Source: Acidobacteriota bacterium (GTDB taxonomy: Bacteria; Acidobacteriota; Blastocatellia; RBC074). From it: 64,000 nt of DNA. Below the pieces are notes generated by a model. The model saw only the letters and a program-made list of their open reading frames with translations. It was not told where the DNA came from and ran no database searches. The stretch spans positions 1 through 64,000 of the forward strand of contig JADJLO010000009.1 of assembly GCA_016710075.1 (NCBI GenBank), read 5' to 3'. Each line of letters begins with the position of its first letter. The first letter of the stretch is position 1. The position numbers and the translations under genes are program-made. Shown piece by piece: positions 58,561-64,000 of the stretch.

Positions 58561-58677
58561 GCGATAGATTTCCAATGGTCGATTTATTTATCGGCAGACC
58601 GTAATCGCCCTGATAGTCTTTGTGGAGTGACAGGTCCGCCATTACAATCGGAAAAATATTAAACCAAGGAGTCTCGA

Positions 58678-60119
58678 ATGGCTAATCTGACGAGAAGGGC
58701 TTTTGGCCACATCGTATCGGCGTTAGGTCTGGCAGCTATAGGAGCTCGTGCAGCCGGCCGGCCTGCAGCGCGCATGTGGGCCAGTTCGGTCGATCGGCAG
58801 CAGCGAATGAGCGAACAGCCACCGGTTGAATTCTCTCCCCGGAAACAACGGGCCGCAGCGCACAGTCCGCCGTTTACAGCATATCCATCAACCCTGAGCG
58901 CACATCCAGACCATGCGGATTCGGGTCATCGCAGGAACCAGCCACATGCTGGAATCTCTCGCGCCTTGAACCGTCACAACGGGCGCGGGTTGTCGGGCGC
59001 ATAGTGAGTCCGACAAATGGTATCGGCATGAACCTCATGCGAATATGCATGGGCACGCCAGACTTCACAGGGGATCCCTGGTACTCATATGACGACCTGC
59101 CGCCGGGAGAAAAGGATCCCGAGTTGAAGCGTTTTTCCATCGATAAAGACAGGGATCACATCCTGCCAGCCCCTGAGGCTTGCACGGGAAATGAACAAAG
59201 AACTGCTGTTCTTGGCTTCGCCCTGGAGCCCGCCCGGCCGGATGAAGACTACGGGGTCATTGATTGGTGGGAGTTTGCTCCCGCAATGGTATGCCACCTA
59301 CGCCGATTACTTCGTGAAATTCCTGAAAGGGTACGACGACGGGTGTGCAAGCTACGCGGTGACTGTGCAGAATGAGCCCGGCGTCGACCGAGCGAAAGAA
59401 AAGGATTTGCGCTGGCACTACCCACTTATGCCACTGGAGATCATGAACGCGACTTCATCCGCGACCACCTGGGACCGGCGTGCCGGGCTCAAGACCAGAA
59501 TCTGGTGCTACGATCACAACTACAACGTATCACCGAAGGACGATGATCCTGGAATCGACTACCCGCGCACGATTCTGAGCGACGCAAGAGCCGCTCGATT
59601 TGTCGATGGCGTAGCATTTCATGTCTACGCCGGTCTCCCCGACGGAATGTCGACTTTTCACAGTCAGTTCCCGAAAACCCGATTCACTTCACCGAAGGGT
59701 CGATCTTTGGAATACGTGGAGGCCGTCAGTTGGATCGACCGACTGCGCAACCATGCCTCCAGTTATAACGCCTGGGTCACCATATGCTCGACGATAACCG
59801 AAACCGAACAATGGCCCCTTTCGCGCCGGCAGAACAATTCTCTCACTCAATCCAGTCTCACTTGAAGTCAGCGAACATTTCGATTTTGACCTTTACGGGC
59901 AGTTCATAAGTTCATTGCACGCGGTGCAGTGCGCATCGAAAGCTCGAACCTTCCGGCGAGCTTGCCAACGTCGTCTTTCGGAATCCTGACGGCAACCTGG
60001 TACTGATAGTTGCCAATGGAGCGAAAGCTGAACGAGAAGTGGAAATTCTCAATGGGAGTTCCACTGCTCACTTGAGCCTGCGGCCGGAAAGCATTGCCAC
60101 AATTGTCTGGAAAGGCTGA
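58678..60119 (+). pseudogene. GH30-type glycoside hydrolase, many frameshifts
   Basis: Tat-like signal TRRAFGHIVSALGLAAIGAR. Fragments in order: GIGMNLMRICMGTPDFTGDP, WYSYDDLPPGEKDPELKRFS, ATYADYFVKFLKGYDDGCAS, acid/base region YAVTVQNEPGVDRAKEKDLR, TRIWCYDHNYNVSPKDDDPG, VDGVAFHVYAGLPDGMSTFH and the beta-domain end NPDGNLVLIVANGAKAEREV, SIATIVWKG. This is GH30 (glucosylceramidase/xylanase-like); the catalytic nucleophile Glu region (TEGS-like) has been lost or altered to TSPKG. At least six breaks. First gene of an ATGA-coupled operon with the permease downstream. Confidence 0.8.
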
Positions 60120-61578
60120 TGAAAAACCATATATCAACCGACGAACAGGATGCCGGCGAACTGGCGAGGTTCGGATACAAGCAGCAATTACAGCGCTCGC
60201 TTGGGTCGTTCTCAAGTTTCGCGATCGCGTTCTCTCTGATTTCGATCAGTACCGGTATCTTTTGCCAATTTTCGCTCATGGCTTTGTGCAGGTCGGGCCG
60301 GGGATCGTCTGGTCGTGGCTGGTGGTGATGGGAGGTCAGACGCTGGTGGTGCTTTGTCACGTCGCGGCTGGCGGTGAGCTTCCCAATTGCCGGGTATGGG
60401 TACCAATGGAGCGCGCGGCTGGTCAATCCTCATTTTGGATTCTTCACCGGCTGGCTATTGCTGGTGCAGTTCCTGACCGGGTTCCCTGTTGTCTGCAGCG
60501 CGCTGGCCTCCGCTCTTTGTGCTTTCATTTGGCCAGAAGGCGCCTTGCCGATGACTGTAGCCTGGATCACGACGGTGATCCTGCTGGTGGCCCTGATTCA
60601 TTTGTTCGGGATGCGGCTGGCAGCGTGGTTGAATAATACGGAGTTTACGCCGAACTGACTGGAGTAATAGCCATCACAATAGCATTGTTTGCGCTGCTGG
60701 ACTGGCGGGGTGTGAACCTGTCGAAACTGGCCAGTCACGGCAACTTTTCCAGCGGGCAGTCCGCCGGCTTTTCTGCCTTCGCGCTTTCATTGTTGATGGG
60801 CGCCTGGTGTCTGACAGGGTTTGAGGCTGCTGCCGATCTGGCCGAGGAGATGCACGATCCGCGCCGGACGGTACCGCGGCAATGCTCACTCCTTGCTGGG
60901 TTCCGGGCTTTTGGGTTTCTCCTGCTTGTTGGGATAGTGCTCTCCATCGACGATGTTCGCGCCACACAGGGGCAGGATTCTCCATTGATCTCGGTGCTGC
61001 AGCAACGGTTTGGCCCACACTGGCTGCTGGCGGCTCTGGTTGTGGTGGCGGTATCCATCTTTGCCTGCGCCATCGCCAGCATGGCTGCTGCATCGAGATT
61101 GCTTTTTTCGCTATCGCGTGATGGCATGCTGCCCGGCGCGCGGTGGCTGAGCCGCATCGATCCTCATCGCAGTACCCCCCGCAACGCAGTGATCCTGGTC
61201 TGGCTGCTTTCGACCGCCATCGTACTGCTGTTAAGGCAGACGGACCTCATTTCGAGCGTCTCCGCCGTCGCTGGTTATCTTGGATATGCCGGGATCATAC
61301 TGGCAGCACTGCTTGCCGGGCCTCTGGTTATTGCCGGGGCGAGGCTGGACTCGCTGCGATGGCTGGCTCTGATGTGGGCGCTGTCGCTGGTACTGGCCCT
61401 GACTGTTCCGCCGACAGACATACCAGGATGGAACGATAAATACCTGCCTGCAAAAGCGACGGCCTTCGCCTTGATGGCCGGATCAGCAGTCTATTTCGGA
61501 CTAATCAAACGACGCATACGCGAAGGCCTTGCAGGTCCTCCGCAGTTATCCGACAAGGGGAGTGAGACAAGACCATGA
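60119..61578 (+). pseudogene. APC-superfamily permease, at least three frameshifts
   Basis: The ATG at 60119 overlaps the GH30 stop (TGATG). MKNHISTDEQDAGELARFGY begins the protein, then YKQQLQRSLGSFSSFAIAFS, an APC helix-1 motif. Later frames give YGYQWSARLVNPHFGFFTGW, LLVQFLTGFPVVCSALASAL, a change of frame, LLMGAWCLTGFEAAADLAEE then MHDPRRTVPR (conserved E-DP-R-P motif), and the C-terminal half is continuous to GLIKRRIREGLAGPPQLSDK. The order and length (about 485) match amino acid or choline-type transporters of the APC family. Substrate unknown. Its stop overlaps the next start by ATGA. Confidence 0.85.
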
Positions 61579-62599
61579 TCGAAGGGCAAACCAATGCGCT
61601 CTCGCTGCGTACAAGGCGGCGGCTGCCGACAGGGGGTGGGGCGTGAACTAGGACGTTTTGTAGTCACTACTATGGAGATTCCGTGGAGCATCACCAAAGA
61701 TCTGCTTGGAGCGACGCCGGAAGCTGTCCTGATGGTTGAATCTATGGAACAGGAAGTCGTCGAACGCCAGATCGCCCTGGCTCCTGAGTGTGATACGGTA
61801 CTGGCCATCGGCGGTGGCAGGCGATCGATCTTGGAAAATACTTTCGAGAAAACGCGGCATCCGCCTGGTTACCGCCCCAACGATTCTCAGCGTGGATGCC
61901 TTCACGACGCCGGCAGCAGGGTTGCGACAGGGCCATCGCGTGATCTACCTCCGGACACGCCAGCCCCGACCCGCTGGTCATCGATTACGACGTGATTCGC
62001 ACAGCCCCGCCTGAGTTGAACATAGCCGGCGTCGGTGACCTGTTCTCGATTCATACAGCTTCTTTCGACTGGAAACTTGCAGAAAGTGCCGGAAAAAGTG
62101 AATACCCGTTTTCAGCCAATACAGTATCGCAGGCGTCAGACATCATCGAAATGCTGCGAAAACATAAGCAAGACATTCGAGAATGCAACGATGAGGGCTT
62201 GTGGGCCATTGTCGAAGGGTGTATGCGGCTCAACACACTTGCCTGCCCGCCGGGCATTTCCGGGTGGAGGAAGGTTCGGAGCATTACCTTTTTACGAACT
62301 CGAAGAACGGTTGCAGCGTCCGTTCACTCACGGTCACATAGTCGGCCTGGGGATTCATCTGATGAGCCGCCTGCAAAACAACAGCCCGGCGGAAATAACC
62401 GGGCTCATGAATGAGGTCGGGCTGCTCTACCAACCGCGCGTCATGGGAATTACCCGAACTGCGCTCACAGCCTCGTTGCTCAACCTGCGGTCCTATGTCG
62501 AAAGCCGCAAGGATCTATGGCACACGGTGATCAACCAAAGTTCAATCACACAGGAGGATCGAAGAGGCGATAGAAGGACTGGAATTCGTCAAGGAATGA
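61575..62599 (+). pseudogene. Iron-containing dehydrogenase (glycerol-1-phosphate type), multiple frameshifts
   Basis: The ATG at 61575 overlaps the permease stop (ATGA). Fragments: VVTTMEIPWSITKDLLGATP, DTVLAIGGGRRS (NAD-binding GGG), then VIDYDVIRTAPPELNIAGVG, DLFSIHTASFDWKLAESAGK, DIRECNDEGLWAIVEGCMRL, EHYLF-like, FYELEERLQRPFTHGHIVGL (metal His) and LMNEVGLLYQPRVMGITRTA. This is the family of sn-glycerol-1-phosphate dehydrogenases (AraM/EgsA) and related Fe/Zn alcohol dehydrogenases. The conserved metal ligands (D in GVGD, H in HGH) are recognisable. Four or more frame changes. Last gene of the GH30-permease-dehydrogenase operon. Confidence 0.78.
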
Positions 62600-62604
62600 T
62601 CTTT

Positions 62605-63700
62605 TCAATGCACCTGCGGAGGTTTCGTGACAGTTGATCTATTTTTATTCGCTTCAACTTTACGATTCAGGCCGATGGACATCCACTCTTCGACGTAGAG
62701 GTTGCCCTTTGATCCCAGCAGACCCGTGCGGTGAGAATTGAAGCCATCCAGCCACCCGTCGGAGCCGACTTTATTGGTCCCGCGTTTTCTTGGATCGACG
62801 TTGTCGCCGAGATGAGTCACGAGCTTGTTGTTCCTGTCAAGGATGGTGATGACCGGCCAGATCGCCGACGACGATATCGGTTCCGCGTTGATGCAGCGTG
62901 GCCGGGAATCTGGGCAGATCGCCTTCAACTCCATCGAGTTTTCAGATGCGCCCCTTCAAGAGAGAACCATTGCAGGCGATGCCTGATCGGTGACGAGCAC
63001 CGTCGGGTCCTCTCTAGTGTCGACTATGATTGCACGCGAGGTGTGGAACTTTCCGTCCTCTTTCCTTGCCTCCCACGTGCTGAGGCGCTTGCCGCCGGCA
63101 TTGTAGCGGTGAATGTAGTTTTCGCCGTACCCGTCCGTAACGTAGAAGTCAGTTAGGCGCCACGGCTATGCCTTGTGGGCTTGAACCGATTTTTATTTTA
63201 TAAACGCCTGAATTTTCCGGATAGCCCTTGACCCAGACCGAGTCTCCCCTTGAGGGTCAGTTTGGCGAATTCGTGCCTGGCGAGATTGGTCAGATAGATG
63301 AAATCTCCTTCTTCCCGGCGAAGCATTCCGTGAGTGCCGGTGCGCTTCAGCATCGGCCTTCCATTCACGGCCGAATGAGCGGATGAATTTCCCGTCGGCA
63401 TCGAAGACGATGATGGCGTTTTCGGTATCGGTATTGAAATAGACCAGCCCCTGCGAATCGACCTGAACCGCACCGTGGGAGTGCTGCCGAGTTTCATACC
63501 CTCGGGCAACCTGCCCCAACCACGGACCCATTCATAACGGTGTCTGCCGGATCCAAGAATCAGAGCCTCATTGTCACGGCGGGCTGCCGGCGTTTCCATA
63601 AAACTCCTCCCAGTATGGTTGAAGCCGCTACTCCAAATCCAAACCTGGTTGCGAAATTTCTGCGGCGGCTGAATTCTCCGCCTGCTTGAAATCGTTGCAT
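62605..63700 (-). pseudogene. Tat-exported NHL-repeat (six-bladed propeller) protein, frameshifted
   Basis: Start at 63700 with AGAGG upstream. Tat-like signal SRRRNFATRFGFGVAASTIL. Then SGRHRYEWVRGWGRLPEGMK, AVQVDSQGLVYFNTDTENAI and IVFDADGKFIRSFGREW, a classical NHL blade. Beyond a break, DFYVTDGYGENYIHRYNAGG, then TSRAIIVDTREDPTVLVTDQ and ITILDRNNKLVTHLGDNVDP, followed by GNLYVEEWMSIG. At least four frame changes. NHL proteins of this type often act as sugar-lactone or scaffold proteins; the substrate is unknown. It converges on the dehydrogenase gene. Confidence 0.75.
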
Positions 63701-64000
63701 TCGACCTCTTCTGAAATTCCTGAAATGCCTGAAAAGAATGCCGGAACAATGCCCAATCACCGGCATTTGATCTGGCGGCTCCGTGCTGCACGGAGACGGC
63801 AATTCTGAATTGTCTGGTGCCGATCCAGCTCCGACTGTTTAACTTTTGGTGCGAGAAAAACGACTTCTTGAGCCAGGCGCCAACGTCATCAAAGATGTAA
63901 TAAGCGACGGAGGACGAGGAGAGTCAGCAGCGAGAGATTGGCCGCCGATAACGACAATGGCAATCGAGCGCCGCTCATGCCGGCCGGTGCCGACTGCCAG
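63701..64000. other. Window end without a supported gene
   Basis: The last 300 bp show no convincing coding frame. A minus-strand reading with MSGARLPLSLSAANLSLLTL is leucine-rich, but it ends after about 30 codons and has no clear start signal. A gene may be cut off by the window edge. Confidence 0.4.

Overview
The window looks like chromosomal DNA of an uncultivated member of the Acidobacteriota. Three things point there: a protein ending in the TIGR03437 domain known mainly from Solibacter and its relatives (56.0-57.7 kb), several families common in that phylum (DUF4159, DUF5916, small four-helix membrane proteins, short exported Pro/Lys-rich peptides), and a CruF-type carotenoid gene. The placement is inference, because no ribosomal RNA or standard marker gene is present; the only ribosomal gene seen is a tiny bTHX gene at 33.7 kb.

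Layout. 0-5 kb is a graveyard of broken genes: an SDR oxidoreductase, three remnants of one cupin family, a small membrane protein, a DUF3303 gene and an Asp-box protein. 5.4-10.9 kb holds an exported TPR-CHAT protein, an exported Pro-rich peptide and an S9 peptidase; the two large genes are frameshifted. 11-15.5 kb carries intact housekeeping and envelope genes: a 7Fe-type ferredoxin, inositol-phosphate synthase, an exported DinB-like protein and an outer-membrane barrel. 15.5-17.3 kb is a frameshifted class-C beta-lactamase-like hydrolase, followed by a repeat-rich gap. 18-27 kb is a candidate cell-wall or glycan module: DUF4159, SpoIID/LytB, an alpha/alpha-toroid lipoprotein, GNAT, DUF4922, GT2, DUF1460 and Nudix. 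27-33.3 kb contains a ruined permease, dispersed repeats, an IS1182-type element inserted into a hairpin repeat, and a tandem alpha/beta hydrolase.

33.6-48 kb is the best-preserved part. It has bTHX, an alpha-L-fucosidase, a Nudix-metallo-beta-lactamase fusion, and a tightly packed minus-strand run: alpha-L-rhamnosidase, sulfatase, ATE-like transferase, PQQ-propeller protein, Gfo/Idh dehydrogenase and DUF1302 porin. This suggests breakdown of a sulfated, fucose- and rhamnose-containing polysaccharide. A DUF1501 protein, a membrane protein and DUF937 follow. 49-52.8 kb has an M20 amidohydrolase and a DUF5916 protein. 53.0-55.9 kb resembles an integron cassette array without an integrase: short co-oriented genes separated by attC-like sites, with a truncated toxin-antitoxin pair. 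56-64 kb is again mostly broken: a TIGR03437 hydrolase, CruF, a coupled GH30-permease-dehydrogenase operon and an NHL-repeat protein.

Three features cut across the window. First, reading-frame damage is very common. Some of it could be assembly indels, but in-frame stops and an internal deletion show that some is real decay. Second, a family of 9-bp-periodic repeats (unit ACGAAAYAA), three of them as inverted pairs, occurs at gene junctions only between 18.8 and 48.2 kb. Third, several MITE-like and IS-end repeats recur, including a segment of about 220 bp present in inverted orientation at 17.4 and 29.2 kb.
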